Origin: Verrucomicrobiaceae bacterium
Lineage (GTDB): Bacteria > Verrucomicrobiota > Verrucomicrobiia > Verrucomicrobiales > Akkermansiaceae
Reading direction: 5' to 3'
DNA: 50,507 bases
Assembly (NCBI GenBank): GCA_027485995.1
Contig: JAIXPW010000203.1
Location: forward strand, 1 to 50,507
Shown here: in pieces, positions 1 through 8,689 of the stretch
How the letters are laid out: each line of letters begins with the position of its first letter
Numbering within the stretch: position 1 is the first letter of the stretch
Position numbers and translations under genes: made by a program
The notes under the pieces: model-generated
What the model was told of the DNA's origin: nothing
The model's database searches: none
What the model saw: only the letters and a program-made list of their open reading frames with translations

Positions 1-348
1 ATCAACCGCAAGGAAATCCGCCAGCGCGTCCATGCCCGTATCCGCAAGAAGGTTGCAGGCACCACCGAGCGTCCGCGCCTCGCTGTCCATTATTCAAACC
101 AGCACATTTACGTGCAGGTTATCGACGACGCCGTCGGCCGCACTCTGGCCGCCGCCTCCACCCTCGACAAGGAGGTGGAGAACGCCTCCTCGAACATCGC
201 TTCCGCCCAGAAGGTCGGCAGCCTGATCGCCGAGCGTGCCAAGGCCGTCAACGTCAGCTCCGTGGTCTTTGACCGCGGTGGTCACATCTATCACGGCAAG
301 GTCAAGGCCCTTGCCGATGCCGCCCGCGAAGGCGGTCTCCAGTTCTAA
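1..348 (+). CDS. rplR: 50S ribosomal protein L18, 5' end cut by the window
   Basis: L18 binds 5S rRNA with L5 and helps dock it on the 23S central protuberance. Translating from base 1 gives 115 residues with the L18 pattern: a basic start ([17 protein letters not shown]), the [21 protein letters not shown] strand region beginning near residue 23, the turn-over region [12 protein letters not shown], and the terminal [23 protein letters not shown]. Only a few N-terminal residues are missing, since L18 is normally about 120 residues. It is followed after 24 bp by rpsE, the usual spc-operon order. The family assignment is secure; the true start lies outside the window. Confidence 0.95.
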   Translation: MNRKEIRQRVHARIRKKVAGTTERPRLAVHYSNQHIYVQVIDDAVGRTLAAASTLDKEVENASSNIASAQKVGSLIAERAKAVNVSSVVFDRGGHIYHGKVKALADAAREGGLQF

Positions 349-372
349 TCGCCACCCTACCAGATCGATCTC

Positions 373-1098
373 ATGGTTACAGACCAAGACAATCAGCCCG
401 CAGCAACTCCAGCCTCCACACCGGCTCCTGCTCCGGCAGCTTCCGGAGCACCGCAAGGTGATCGCGGTGGATACCGCGGTGGCAATCAAGGTGGCGGTGG
501 ATATCAAGGTGGCGGCGGCGGTGGATACCGTGGTGGCCAGGGTGGTGGCGGTGGCCAAGGCGGCCAGCGTGGCCGTGGCCCGCGCCGCGATGACCGTTCC
601 CAGCAGCAGGAGTCCGACGGACCGCAGCTTGCTGAAAAGGTCGTCTTCATCAACCGATGCGCCAAGGTCGTCAAAGGCGGCCGTCGTTTCAGCTTCTCCG
701 CCCTCGTCGTCGCTGGCGACAAGGAAGGCAAAGTGGGCCTCGGATTCGGAAAAGCCAACGAAGTGGCGGACGCCATCAAGAAGGCCAGTGAATCCGCCAA
801 GAAGTCGCTCAAGCCGATGAACATCGTTGACGGAACGATCCCTCACGAAATCGTCGCTGAATTCGGCGGTGGCAAGGTCCTCCTCAAGCCAGCGTCCCCG
901 GGAACCGGGATCATCGCTGGTGGTGGTGTCCGTGCCGTCTGCGAAGCGGTCGGCATCCGTGACATCCTTGCCAAGTCAATGGGCTCCTCCAACCACGCCA
1001 ACGTGGTCAAGGCCACCCTCAAGGCGCTTTCCCAAGTCCGCACCCGCGATCAGGTTCTTTCCTCGCGTGGCAAAAAGAAGAAGGAAAAGGCCATCTGA
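373..1098 (+). CDS. rpsE: 30S ribosomal protein S5 with Gly/Arg-rich N-terminal extension
   Basis: S5 is a small-subunit protein near the decoding centre, important for mRNA entry and accuracy. The S5 core runs from about residue 85 ([20 protein letters not shown]) to 241 and contains the double-stranded-RNA-binding fold ([13 protein letters not shown]) and the C-terminal domain ([19 protein letters not shown]). The protein is 241 residues, whereas typical S5 is about 165-170. The excess is a 75-80 residue N-terminus: a Pro/Ala linker (residues 9-25), then a Gly/Arg/Tyr/Gln stretch (about 29-71) resembling eukaryotic RGG boxes. The ATG at 373 is the only reasonable start; the Gly-rich stretch is in frame and uninterrupted. 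There is a 99-bp gap to rplO where rpmD would normally be. Confidence 0.95.
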   Translation: MVTDQDNQPAATPASTPAPAPAASGAPQGDRGGYRGGNQGGGGYQGGGGGGYRGGQGGGGGQGGQRGRGPRRDDRSQQQESDGPQLAEKVVFINRCAKVVKGGRRFSFSALVVAGDKEGKVGLGFGKANEVADAIKKASESAKKSLKPMNIVDGTIPHEIVAEFGGGKVLLKPASPGTGIIAGGGVRAVCEAVGIRDILAKSMGSSNHANVVKATLKALSQVRTRDQVLSSRGKKKKEKAI

Positions 1099-1157
1099 GG
1101 AAAAGGTTGGGTTTAAGAAGTCAAAGGTCATGGGGAGCTTCGGTTCCCGCCCTGAGA

Positions 1158-1192
1158 CTTCTAACCATTAACCTCTAACCACTAACTCTTCA
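1158..1192 (+). repeat. AT-rich TAAC-type tandem spacer upstream of rplO
   Basis: A short run of imperfect units such as CTAACCATTAACCTCTAACC lies directly before the rplO start. It is far more AT-rich than the flanking genes. Related runs occur near 6831-6891 and 14593-14634. Function unknown. Confidence 0.6.
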
Positions 1193-1197
1193 AATCA

Positions 1198-1647
1198 ATG
1201 AAACTTCACGAACTTCGCCCGAACAAGGGCGCCAAGCATCGGGTCAAGCGTCTCGGCAAGGGTGAAAGCTCCGGCCTCGGCAAGACCTGCGGCAAGGGCA
1301 ACAAGGGCCAGAACGCCCGTTCCGGTGGCGGCACCCGTCCCGGTTTCGAAGGTGGCCAGATGCCGATCCATCGTCGTCTTCCGAAGCGCGGCTTCAACAA
1401 CTACGAGTTCCGCGACAAGGTGGCCGTGGTGAATGTGAGCCAGCTCGACAAGGCCTTCGAAGACGGTGCGACCGTCAACGAGGACACCCTTCGTCTTGCC
1501 GGTCTTGCCAACGGTCGCTTCGACGCAGTCAAGATTCTCGGCCAGGGTGAGATCAGCAAGAAGCTCACGATCGCCGTTGGTGCCGTGAGTGCTTCCGCCC
1601 GCGAGAAGATCGAAAAGGCCGGTGGCTCCATCGAGTCCGCCGCCTGA
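1198..1647 (+). CDS. rplO: 50S ribosomal protein L15
   Basis: L15 is a late-assembly large-subunit protein that contacts 23S rRNA. The 149-residue product has the hallmark N-terminus (MKLHELRPNKGAKHRVKRLGKG), the glycine-rich, basic SGGGTRPGFEGGQMPIHRRLPKRGF segment around residues 40-65, and the terminal KIEKAGGSIE. Its length matches the family. It directly follows rpsE with no L30 gene between them, and secY follows after 102 bp, so the order rplR-rpsE-rplO-secY is the spc operon minus rpmD. The upstream spacer is the TAAC-type repeat. Confidence 0.96.
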   Translation: MKLHELRPNKGAKHRVKRLGKGESSGLGKTCGKGNKGQNARSGGGTRPGFEGGQMPIHRRLPKRGFNNYEFRDKVAVVNVSQLDKAFEDGATVNEDTLRLAGLANGRFDAVKILGQGEISKKLTIAVGAVSASAREKIEKAGGSIESAA

Positions 1648-1682
1648 TCTGACCACCCGGTCATCAACCTGTTCTCTCCGGT

Positions 1683-1706
1683 GAGGAAGCGCTTGCCCGC
1701 TTCCTT
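1683..1706 (+). promoter_or_regulatory. hairpin between rplO and secY
   Basis: AGGAAGCG and CGCTTCCT form a perfect 8-bp stem (1684-1691 with 1698-1705) around a 6-base loop. A short TTTCC follows rather than a real U-tract, so it may be an attenuator, a processing site or a weak terminator inside the operon. Its role is inferred only from position. Confidence 0.4.
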
Positions 1707-1749
1707 TCCGCGTTTATAAACCGCGCGTTCAAAAGTTTCCCAGCCCATC

Positions 1750-3267
1750 ATGATTTCCGCGTTTGCGAACACTTGGAAGATCCCCGAACTGAGGGATCGC
1801 ATTCTTTTCACCCTGGCGATGATCATCATCGTCCGTCTTGGAGTCCACATCACCCTTCCCGGCGTGGATGGAACGGTCATCAAGGCGTTCATGGATGCCC
1901 AGGCCAAGGCCGATCCCACCGCAGGGGGGGGCCTCAATGCGATGCTCGCGATTTTCTCGGGTGGCGGACTTCAGCAGGCTGGCGTGTTCGCGCTGGGGAT
2001 CATGCCCTACATTTCGGCATCGATCATGATCCAGTTGATGACGGCGGTGGTGCCGAAGCTTTCCCGCCTCGCCCGTGAGGATGGAGGACGCCAGAAGATC
2101 ACCCAGTTCACCCGCTACCTCACGATCCTCATTGCATTGGTCCAAGGATTCTTCGTCGCCAGGACGCTGACCAGCCCGGACTCGATGCCTTACCTTTCGG
2201 GGATCACCAAGTACGGTGTCCTTGTGAAGGACCAGTCAAGCCTATGGTTCATTCTCGCGACCGTGACGGTGGTGGCTGGCACGGTGCTGCTGATGTGGAT
2301 CGGCGACCAGATCACCGAGCGCGGCATTGGCAACGGCACTTCGATCATCATCACGGTGAACATCGTTTCTTCCTTCCCCGGAGCCCTGATCCAGGCGTGG
2401 AAATTCTTCATCACCGGCAATGAAACGGGAGCAGGCGTGGCGGAGAATCCGTTCCGTGCCGTCATGATGGTGGTCATGATCGCGATGCTGCTGGTCGTGA
2501 TCGCCGGGACCATCGCCATCACCCAGGCCCAGCGCCGGATCGCGGTCCAGTATGCCAAGCGGGTGGTCGGCCGGAAGCAGTTCGGTGGACAGACCCAGTA
2601 TCTCCCGCTGAAGGTGAACTACGCCGGTGTGATGCCGATCATTTTCGCCACCGCAGTTCTTTCCCTGCCGACGATGATGCTGACCTGGTTCTTCCGTGAT
2701 CAGGCCTGGGCGACCAAGATCAATGGTGCCCTGGGTGGCGGACAGCCCTGGCATTACGTGCTTGGAGCGATCTTCATCTTCTTCTTCTCCTACTTCTGGG
2801 TGGCGACCATGTTCCAGCCCTCGCAGATCTCAGAGGATCTCAAGCGCAACGGTGGCTATGTTCCAGGCGTGCGTCCCGGGAAGCCGACCGCCGAGTTCCT
2901 CGACTTCACGATGACCCGCCTGACCTTCGCGGGTGCCATTTTCCTGACCCTGATCTACGTTCTGCCTGCCATCGTTGGCACCATGGTGGGTCTTCCGTTG
3001 AACTCTCTGGTCCTGCACTTCTTCGGTGGCACCAGCCTGCTGATTCTGGTGGGGGTGGTTCTTGACGTGATGCGCCAGGTGGAAACCCACCTCATCCAGC
3101 GCCATTACGATGGCTTCCTCCGCAAGGGCAAGCTGAAGGGTCGCTATGACCGCCTCGCCCAGACGGGCAATGCGGCCTCCCGCACCGCGTTGATCTACCT
3201 CTATACGGTCATCGCCATCCTGGTGGTGCTCGGCATGGCGGTCTGGTTCTACAACCGCTCCAACTGA
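1750..3267 (+). CDS. secY: protein translocase subunit SecY
   Basis: SecY is the ten-helix channel of the Sec translocon in the inner membrane. The 505-residue product starts with the typical amphipathic N-terminus (NTWKIPELRDRILFTL), has about ten hydrophobic helices, and carries the conserved loop WIGDQITERGIGNGTSIIIT (about residue 180), the cytosolic loop QRRIAVQYAKRVVGRKQFGGQTQYLPLKVNYAGVMPIIFA, and the tail VETHLIQRHYDGFL. It is somewhat longer than E. coli SecY (443), mainly through extended periplasmic loops near residues 130-170 and 225-240. adk follows 14 bp downstream, the classic arrangement. Confidence 0.97.
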   Translation: MISAFANTWKIPELRDRILFTLAMIIIVRLGVHITLPGVDGTVIKAFMDAQAKADPTAGGGLNAMLAIFSGGGLQQAGVFALGIMPYISASIMIQLMTAVVPKLSRLAREDGGRQKITQFTRYLTILIALVQGFFVARTLTSPDSMPYLSGITKYGVLVKDQSSLWFILATVTVVAGTVLLMWIGDQITERGIGNGTSIIITVNIVSSFPGALIQAWKFFITGNETGAGVAENPFRAVMMVVMIAMLLVVIAGTIAITQAQRRIAVQYAKRVVGRKQFGGQTQYLPLKVNYAGVMPIIFATAVLSLPTMMLTWFFRDQAWATKINGALGGGQPWHYVLGAIFIFFFSYFWVATMFQPSQISEDLKRNGGYVPGVRPGKPTAEFLDFTMTRLTFAGAIFLTLIYVLPAIVGTMVGLPLNSLVLHFFGGTSLLILVGVVLDVMRQVETHLIQRHYDGFLRKGKLKGRYDRLAQTGNAASRTALIYLYTVIAILVVLGMAVWFYNRSN

Positions 3268-3281
3268 GGAGCCCTTTCTCC

Positions 3282-3935
3282 ATGCCGCTTCGCGTCGTGC
3301 TTCTCGGTCCGCCGGCCTCCGGCAAGGGGACCCAGGGAAGGCGTCTGGCCGAGGCGGCAGGGATCGATTATCTGAGCACCGGTGCCCTTCTCAGGGAGGC
3401 GGTCGAAAATGGTTCGGACCTTGGTCGACAGGTCAAGCCGATCCTCGATCGTGGTGGATACGTGCCGGACGACCTGATGTGCGGTGTGCTCGGAGGCTGG
3501 CTGGAACGTCACGAGGGGGGCTGGCTGCTCGACGGGTTTCCAAGAAGCCTGCCGCAGGCGGAGTTCCTGGATGGATGGCTGACTTCCCGTGGCCTCAGGC
3601 TGGACCGGGTGATCGCCTTGGAAGTGCCGCTCGATGAGCTTCTCCGCCGGATCGCCGGGCGGGTGGAGTGCCCGGAGTGCCGCTGGACCGGTCAGCTTTC
3701 CGAACTGGACGAGGACCGGCATTGCCCGGTCTGCCATGCGGGGGTGGGACGTCGGGAGGATGACGGAGAGGAGAATTTCCGCAGCCGCCATGCCGCCTAC
3801 GAGCAATACACCCTGCCACTCGTGGGCTACTACGAATCCCGTAATTGCCTGACCCGCTGTGATGCCACCGCTGCGGTGGACGAGGTGGCTGCCTCGATCC
3901 GTGGCTTGTTTTTTCCAGTCGGCCCGCTTTCCTGA
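3282..3935 (+). CDS. adk: adenylate kinase with zinc-type LID
   Basis: Catalyses AMP + ATP to 2 ADP in the cytosol. The P-loop GPPASGKGTQ is at residues 9-18, the NMP-binding region (STGALLREA) follows, and DGFPR is at 84-88. The LID domain carries four cysteines (C130, C133, C148, C151), so it is the zinc-binding LID of the Gram-positive/Verrucomicrobia type rather than the His/Ser/Asp/Thr type of E. coli. The 217-residue length fits the family. It lies 14 bp after secY and 18 bp before map, and is presumably co-transcribed with them. Confidence 0.96.
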   Translation: MPLRVVLLGPPASGKGTQGRRLAEAAGIDYLSTGALLREAVENGSDLGRQVKPILDRGGYVPDDLMCGVLGGWLERHEGGWLLDGFPRSLPQAEFLDGWLTSRGLRLDRVIALEVPLDELLRRIAGRVECPECRWTGQLSELDEDRHCPVCHAGVGRREDDGEENFRSRHAAYEQYTLPLVGYYESRNCLTRCDATAAVDEVAASIRGLFFPVGPLS

Positions 3936-3953
3936 GCCTCACTTTGACTTTCC

Positions 3954-4748
3954 ATGTCACGCCACGTCCGAATCCCCATCAAGTCCGCCCGCGAGATCGA
4001 AAAGATGCGCGAGGCCGGCCGTGTCGCTGCGGACGTGCTGCAGCAACTGGCGAAGATGGTGGAACCGGGCCGGACGACGGGTGAGATCGATGCCCAGGCC
4101 GCCGTGCTGATGCGCCAGCATGACAGCAAGAGCGCTTTTCTGGGCTATCGGGGGTTCCGGGGGCAGATCTGCATTTCCGTGAATGAGGAGGTCGTGCACG
4201 GGATCGGTGGTCCGCGCCGCATCCAGCCGGGTGACATCGTCAAGATCGACGTTGGTGTGGTGAAGGGCGGGTTCATTGGCGACAATGCCACGACGGTGGC
4301 TGCGGGCGATGTTCCGCTGGAGACCAAGCGCCTGATGATGGCGACCGAACAGTCGCTGTATGAGGCGATCTCCTGGGCCCGCGCCGGGCGTCGTCTGGCC
4401 GACCTTTGTGGATCGGTGGAGGATTATGTGAAGCCGCTTGGTTTCACCATCGTCCGTGATTTCGTCGGCCACGGGGTTGGCAAGAAGCTTCATGAGGAAC
4501 CGCAGGTTCCGAATTATCGTCCGAGTGGAAAGAGTCCGATCCTTGCCGCAGGCATGACGCTGGCGATCGAACCGATGGTCAATGCAGGGCGTCCCGGGGT
4601 CCGGATTCTCCAGGACGGCTGGACCGTGGTCACGGAAGACGCCAAGCCTTCCGCGCACTATGAGCACACGGTGCTGGTCACAGAAGGTGAACCGGAAATC
4701 CTGACCTGGCGTCCACGTGAGGCGACTGCGGAGTTGCTGGGGATTTGA
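3954..4748 (+). CDS. map: methionine aminopeptidase type I
   Basis: Removes the initiator methionine from nascent proteins. The 264-residue product has the pita-bread fold signatures. The metal ligands are D99 (KIDVGV), D110 (GDNATT), H173 (VGHGVG), E206 (IEPMV) and E237 (HYEHT), with the substrate-binding H82 (VVHGIGG). It has no N-terminal zinc finger or SH3-like extension, so it is type Ia. It closes the secY-adk-map group. In many bacteria infA, rpsM, rpsK and rpoA follow; here the next gene is rodA. Confidence 0.96.
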   Translation: MSRHVRIPIKSAREIEKMREAGRVAADVLQQLAKMVEPGRTTGEIDAQAAVLMRQHDSKSAFLGYRGFRGQICISVNEEVVHGIGGPRRIQPGDIVKIDVGVVKGGFIGDNATTVAAGDVPLETKRLMMATEQSLYEAISWARAGRRLADLCGSVEDYVKPLGFTIVRDFVGHGVGKKLHEEPQVPNYRPSGKSPILAAGMTLAIEPMVNAGRPGVRILQDGWTVVTEDAKPSAHYEHTVLVTEGEPEILTWRPREATAELLGI

Positions 4749-4874
4749 AATGGTCACAGGTGAAATCACCTGAGTTTGGAGCATCCAGGTCGCGATAGCT
4801 GGTCTCTTTATGATTTCCTCCACGCCCGTCTTGCCTTGGCTGTCCGGGGCGGTATGTTTCGGCCTCTTCCGACC

Positions 4875-6062
4875 ATGACGCCGTTCCTGCGCAAACTTCT
4901 CGGCATGAACTGGATGCTGGTTCTGGTCATGTATGGATTGCTAATCTTCGGTCTCTTCATGATCGAGAGTGCCGCGCGCCATCTGGCGGTCCCAGCTTAC
5001 CTCACGGGGAAGATCTCCGCCGGTGCCTACTATGCGGCGATGGACAAAAAGTGGATCGCAATCGGCAGTGTGGCCTTTTTCGCGGCGGCCTTCATCAACT
5101 ACAGTTGGATCCGCTGGCTGGGTCTGCCGGTTTATCTGGGCAGCCTCGTACTGATGCTGGTCGCGATGAAACAGGACAACGCAGTCCACCAGATCAAACT
5201 TGGTTCGCTGGTCTTCCAGCCCGCGCAATTGGGGGTGGCTTCGGGAATTCTCCTGATCGCCTGGTTGATCCAGGATCTGCCTAAACTGCATCGATGGTTT
5301 GGCCTGCCGTTCGCCAGGATCGCGATGATCGGGGTCGTCTCGGCCATTCCCTTCCTGGTGGTGATGAAAATGGGAGACATGGGATCCGCGCTGGTCTGGG
5401 GTCCCGTGGCTGTGGTGGCGCTGGTGATCGGCGGGGTTCCATTCCGCTATCTTTCCTTCATCGCGTTCATCGGGATCGGAATGATCGCGATCCTGAATTT
5501 CGTTGTTCTGCCGATGGTTTCAAAGCGCGGCCCGGAGCGCATTGATCTCTGGCTGAAAATGCTCAACCGCGAGGAGGTCGATACGAATGGTGAGGCTTAT
5601 GCGGCGTATCATGTCTCGATGGCGGTCGGCAAAGCCGGATGGAAGGGAGTCGGCTGGAACGCCACCACCGAGAAGGGCTCCCTGCATGCAAGGAAGTTCA
5701 TTCCCTGGGAAACCGCGCACAACGACTTCATCTTCGCGGTCATTGCCGAGGAGCTTGGTTTCCGCGGCAGCCTGTTGTTGATCACCGCTTTCGCCCTTTT
5801 GCTGATTCAGTGCCTGTTCATTGCGTTCTACAGTCGGGACATGACCGGGCGATTGCTCGTCTGCCTGATTGTCGCGCTGTTTTTCGCCCACATTTTCGAG
5901 AACATCGGGATGTGTGTGCTGCTGCTTCCGATCACGGGGATTCCGCTTCCCTTGGTCAGCTACTCGGGAACTTTCGTGGTGATCTGCATGTTCCTTCTTG
6001 GGCTGGTGCAGAGCGTGTGGATCCACCGGCACGAGGTGATCGAGACGGTGGAAGAGGGGTGA
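4875..6062 (+). CDS. rodA: rod shape-determining protein RodA (SEDS glycosyltransferase)
   Basis: SEDS-family peptidoglycan polymerase working with a class B PBP in lateral wall synthesis. The product has about ten membrane helices. Its C-terminal half carries the RodA motifs HNDFIFAVIAEELGFRG and NIGMCVLLLPITGIPLPLVSYSGT. The ATG at 4875 gives 395 residues beginning MTPFLRKLLGMNW, which matches RodA N-termini. An ATG at 4854 and a TTG at 4776 are possible earlier starts but add non-homologous sequence. RodA is favoured over FtsW because of the N-terminus and ITGIPLP. It stands alone after map, without the usual mreBCD/mrdA neighbours. Confidence 0.9.
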   Translation: MTPFLRKLLGMNWMLVLVMYGLLIFGLFMIESAARHLAVPAYLTGKISAGAYYAAMDKKWIAIGSVAFFAAAFINYSWIRWLGLPVYLGSLVLMLVAMKQDNAVHQIKLGSLVFQPAQLGVASGILLIAWLIQDLPKLHRWFGLPFARIAMIGVVSAIPFLVVMKMGDMGSALVWGPVAVVALVIGGVPFRYLSFIAFIGIGMIAILNFVVLPMVSKRGPERIDLWLKMLNREEVDTNGEAYAAYHVSMAVGKAGWKGVGWNATTEKGSLHARKFIPWETAHNDFIFAVIAEELGFRGSLLLITAFALLLIQCLFIAFYSRDMTGRLLVCLIVALFFAHIFENIGMCVLLLPITGIPLPLVSYSGTFVVICMFLLGLVQSVWIHRHEVIETVEEG

Positions 6063-6112
6063 ATGGTGGACCGTGACCAACCACTTACCACTTACTGCTT
6101 ACGATCTCTGCC

Positions 6113-6823
6113 TCACTCCCCGTGGCAGCAACTGGGCAATTCGGCCTTCGGCTTTTCGGCGGGCACCTCATGTGACCTGAAGTCCGGCAAGGTGCCGTGA
6201 AGTCGCCAGGCGAGAACGAGAGCGGTCGTGAAGGCCATTCCGCGTTGCACCCGTTTCAGGGTCAGGGGAGTGAGCCTGGCGCGGAAGCGGTGGAATTGGT
6301 GCTGGGCGAGCCAGAGCAGTGGCACGGTGCCGAGTCCAAAGGCAACCGTGAACTCCGCGCCCTTGGCGGCCGAGCCGGCGAGCATCGCGGCGGCGAAGAC
6401 CACATAAAGCGGCCCGCATGGAAGGAAGGGAGTGAGCAGTCCCATCGCGGAGGCTCCGGTGAAGGCAGAGAGTCGGCAGGCCTTGAAACGCGCGCGGGCG
6501 GTCAGGCGGTTCAGGATGGCAGGACGTGGAATGCGCTTGTCGAGGCCGGTGGCCATCAGCAGCAGGACCAGCACCAGCCCCCATGGCAGCAGCACGGCAG
6601 GAGAGGCAAAGAACCACTTGAGGGGTTGTTGGCCGAGTGCTCCGCAGAGCGCTCCGATCAGGCCGTAGGATATGAGCCGTGAGGCATGATAAAGCGAGGC
6701 GGCGGTGAGCCTCTCGCCTTCGGACTTCGCGAGCGTGCCGACCCCACAGGCGATGGGACCGCACATTCCGGCGCAGTGCAGGCTGGTGGCGGCACCGGTC
6801 ACGAGGGCGACGAGGGTGGTCAT
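6113..6823 (-). CDS. SafE/TauE-like membrane protein of the cbb3 oxidase cluster
   Basis: A six-helix membrane protein of the sulfite-exporter TauE/SafE-like family often found with cco/fix genes. A role there in copper delivery or oxidase assembly is suspected rather than proven for this copy. The 236-residue product begins MTTLVALVTGAATSLHCAGMCGPIACG; the H-C-A-G-M-C motif (residues 16-21) in the first helix is a plausible metal site, as is the CCHGE tail. LTPFLPCGPLYVVF is a second conserved segment. It is the last gene of the minus-strand cluster. An AT-rich TAAC/ATTGG tandem spacer separates it from the upstream 50-residue gene. Confidence 0.8.
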   Translation of the reverse strand: MTTLVALVTGAATSLHCAGMCGPIACGVGTLAKSEGERLTAASLYHASRLISYGLIGALCGALGQQPLKWFFASPAVLLPWGLVLVLLLMATGLDKRIPRPAILNRLTARARFKACRLSAFTGASAMGLLTPFLPCGPLYVVFAAAMLAGSAAKGAEFTVAFGLGTVPLLWLAQHQFHRFRARLTPLTLKRVQRGMAFTTALVLAWRLHGTLPDFRSHEVPAEKPKAELPSCCHGE

Positions 6824-6830
6824 GGGGGGG

Positions 6831-6891
6831 GTTATTGGTTATTGGTTATTGGTTATTGGTCATATAACAAATAACTATTAACTATTAACTC
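6831..6891 (-). repeat. AT-rich tandem spacer (GGTTATT / TTAACTA units)
   Basis: On the plus strand GGTTATT recurs four times, followed by ATAACTATTAACTATTAACT. It sits immediately upstream of the start of the SafE-like gene and is strongly AT-rich in a GC-rich region. It is related to the runs at 1158-1192 and 14593-14634. Confidence 0.65.
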
Positions 6892-6898
6892 CAAAACA

Positions 6899-7051
6899 TC
6901 ACCTCCTCACCTCCACCTGCTGGGGTGAGTTCTTCACGGCGACGGTGATCAAGGTTGACCACGCCCCGAGCAGGAGGGCGAAGGCAAGCACGACAAGGAG
7001 CCAGGGGTGGCGGACCAGGAAGCCGGGGCGGGTTTCAAGCGTGGTGTTCAT
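6899..7051 (-). CDS. 50-residue FixH-like single-helix protein
   Basis: A small gene starting at the ATG complementary to 7049-7051, 12 bp after the ccoG stop. The product begins MNTTLETRPGFLVRHPWLL, continues as one hydrophobic helix (about residues 16-38), and ends VAVKNSPQQVEVRR. FixH/CcoH proteins (about 150-160 residues) begin in the same way, with a positively charged start, a PW, one helix and a short periplasmic A-V-K-like stretch. Here everything after the helix is absent. It could be a minimal FixH, a truncated remnant, or an unrelated small oxidase-assembly subunit. The tight spacing with ccoG argues that it is translated. Confidence 0.6.
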   Translation of the reverse strand: MNTTLETRPGFLVRHPWLLVVLAFALLLGAWSTLITVAVKNSPQQVEVRR

Positions 7052-7063
7052 GTTGGTGTGGAA

Positions 7064-8521
7064 TCAATCGTGGTTCTTTTCGTGATGTTCTTCCTGCGAT
7101 TCGGCCTTTTCGGCTTCCTCGTGCAGGAGGATGGGATTGGGGCCGAGAAACTTGACGGTTTCGGTGATGGTGACATTGCCGGGTTCGCCGTGGACCTCGA
7201 TGGCAAGGTCCCTCTGGCCCTGATAGGCCTTCGCGGAGGCGATCACGACACAAGAGCGGCTGAGTTCACCGAGCGCGGGGACCGCAAAGGACTGGTCCGC
7301 GCCACTCAGTTCATAGCCATCGGGGGTCTCGTGTCCGAGTCGGATGGTGAAAGTGGCCTCCTGGTTGCGTTTGTTCAGGACACGGATCTGATAGATGTTC
7401 CGCACGGTGGAGGAGTCTGCCACAAACGGAGTGCCTTCGAGCCGGGCGACCGTCGCATTGTAGGGTCGGGCCTTGTTGGCGAATGTGACGCCCAGCGCGC
7501 TCATGCCCAGCAGGGCAAGCGCGGCGTAGGCGTAGATGCGAGGACGCAGGATCCGGCGGGTCTTTCCTGCGAGGCCTTTGAGCGAATCGTAACGAACCAG
7601 TCCCTTCGGGCGGCCGACCTTGGTCATGATGTCATCGCAGGCGTCCACGCAGGCGGCGCAGCCGATGCACTCAAGCTGGAGGCCGTTGCGGATGTCGATG
7701 CCGGTCGGGCAGACGTGGATGCAGCGGCGGCAGTCGATGCAGTCGCCCTCCGCTTTTCCTTTCGCTCCGCGCGGTTCGCCCCGCTTTTCATCATAGCCGA
7801 TGATGATGGTGTCGTCGTCGGTCAGGGCGCTTTGAAGGCGTCCGTAGGGACACATGATGATGCAGAACTGCTCGCGGAACCAACCGAAGCAGAACCACAG
7901 CACCAGCGTCAGGAAGGCGACGATGCCGAAGGCGGTGGCATGGGCCAGCGGGCTCTGGTGCATGAAGGAGTAGAGCCTTGGCAGGGAGACGAAGTAGGAG
8001 ATGAAGATATGGGCGATCAGTGCCGAACACGCCACGAACAGGAGGTGCTTGGTCACCCGTTTGAAGAATTTCCCGGCGGTCCATGGGGCGGATTCCAGCA
8101 GGCGTCGGGCGGGGGCATCGCCCTCGATGACGCGTTCAATGCGCCGGAACACGTGTTCGAGAAAGACCGTGTAGGGGCAGGCCCAGCCGCACCAGAGGCG
8201 ACCGAGCAGCGAGGTGATGAAGAACAGGGCAAAGCCCAGTCCGGTGACCGCGAAGAACATCACCCACAGGTCCTGCGGCACGAGGGTGAGTCCGAGGAGA
8301 TGAAACTGGCGGAACTCGACATCGAAGAACACGGCGGGATGACCGTTGAGCGAGATCCATGGGAGCGCCGCGTAGACGATCAGGAGCAGGACTCCAAACA
8401 CACGCCGCGCCAGGGTCCAGCGACCGGAAACGTCAGCCGGCTGGAGCTTGTAGTGGGAACCATCTGCGTTGATGGTGGTCACCGAAACGAGGTTCGGGCG
8501 CTTGGGCGGGGTGGTGGACAT
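7064..8521 (-). CDS. ccoG: cytochrome c oxidase accessory protein CcoG (FixG/RdxA)
   Basis: Membrane iron-sulfur protein needed for cbb3 oxidase biogenesis; in studied species it acts as a cupric reductase feeding copper to CcoN. The 485-residue product has five or so helices, two cysteine sites in the membrane part (CGWACPY around 111-117 and CIIMCPYGR around 220-228), and two classic [4Fe-4S] motifs: C261, C264, C267, C271 and C285, C288, C291, C295. The C-terminal Ig-like domain (from about residue 355) is typical. It lies downstream of ccoP beyond a terminator-like hairpin, so it may have its own promoter in the 225-bp gap. Confidence 0.95.
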   Translation of the reverse strand: MSTTPPKRPNLVSVTTINADGSHYKLQPADVSGRWTLARRVFGVLLLIVYAALPWISLNGHPAVFFDVEFRQFHLLGLTLVPQDLWVMFFAVTGLGFALFFITSLLGRLWCGWACPYTVFLEHVFRRIERVIEGDAPARRLLESAPWTAGKFFKRVTKHLLFVACSALIAHIFISYFVSLPRLYSFMHQSPLAHATAFGIVAFLTLVLWFCFGWFREQFCIIMCPYGRLQSALTDDDTIIIGYDEKRGEPRGAKGKAEGDCIDCRRCIHVCPTGIDIRNGLQLECIGCAACVDACDDIMTKVGRPKGLVRYDSLKGLAGKTRRILRPRIYAYAALALLGMSALGVTFANKARPYNATVARLEGTPFVADSSTVRNIYQIRVLNKRNQEATFTIRLGHETPDGYELSGADQSFAVPALGELSRSCVVIASAKAYQGQRDLAIEVHGEPGNVTITETVKFLGPNPILLHEEAEKAESQEEHHEKNHD

Positions 8522-8689
8522 CGGATGCGGTCAAGATGGCCGAAGTCGCGGCAGGCTGCTGCGCATTGCTTGCGAGAGGATGCGCGGTGCTTGCGAGGCG
8601 GACTGAGCGTATTTTGCGGGGGCCGTGAGCCATTTCCCCTGACCTCTTCAAATGCAGCCAGACGTGCGGAAGGAACTGGACGGCACTGG

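Noticed and set aside
470..570. Short tandem GGTGG-type repeats suggesting a repeat array
   Set aside because: They encode the Gly/Arg-rich part of S5 in a continuous frame; there is no spacer pattern, so this is not a CRISPR.
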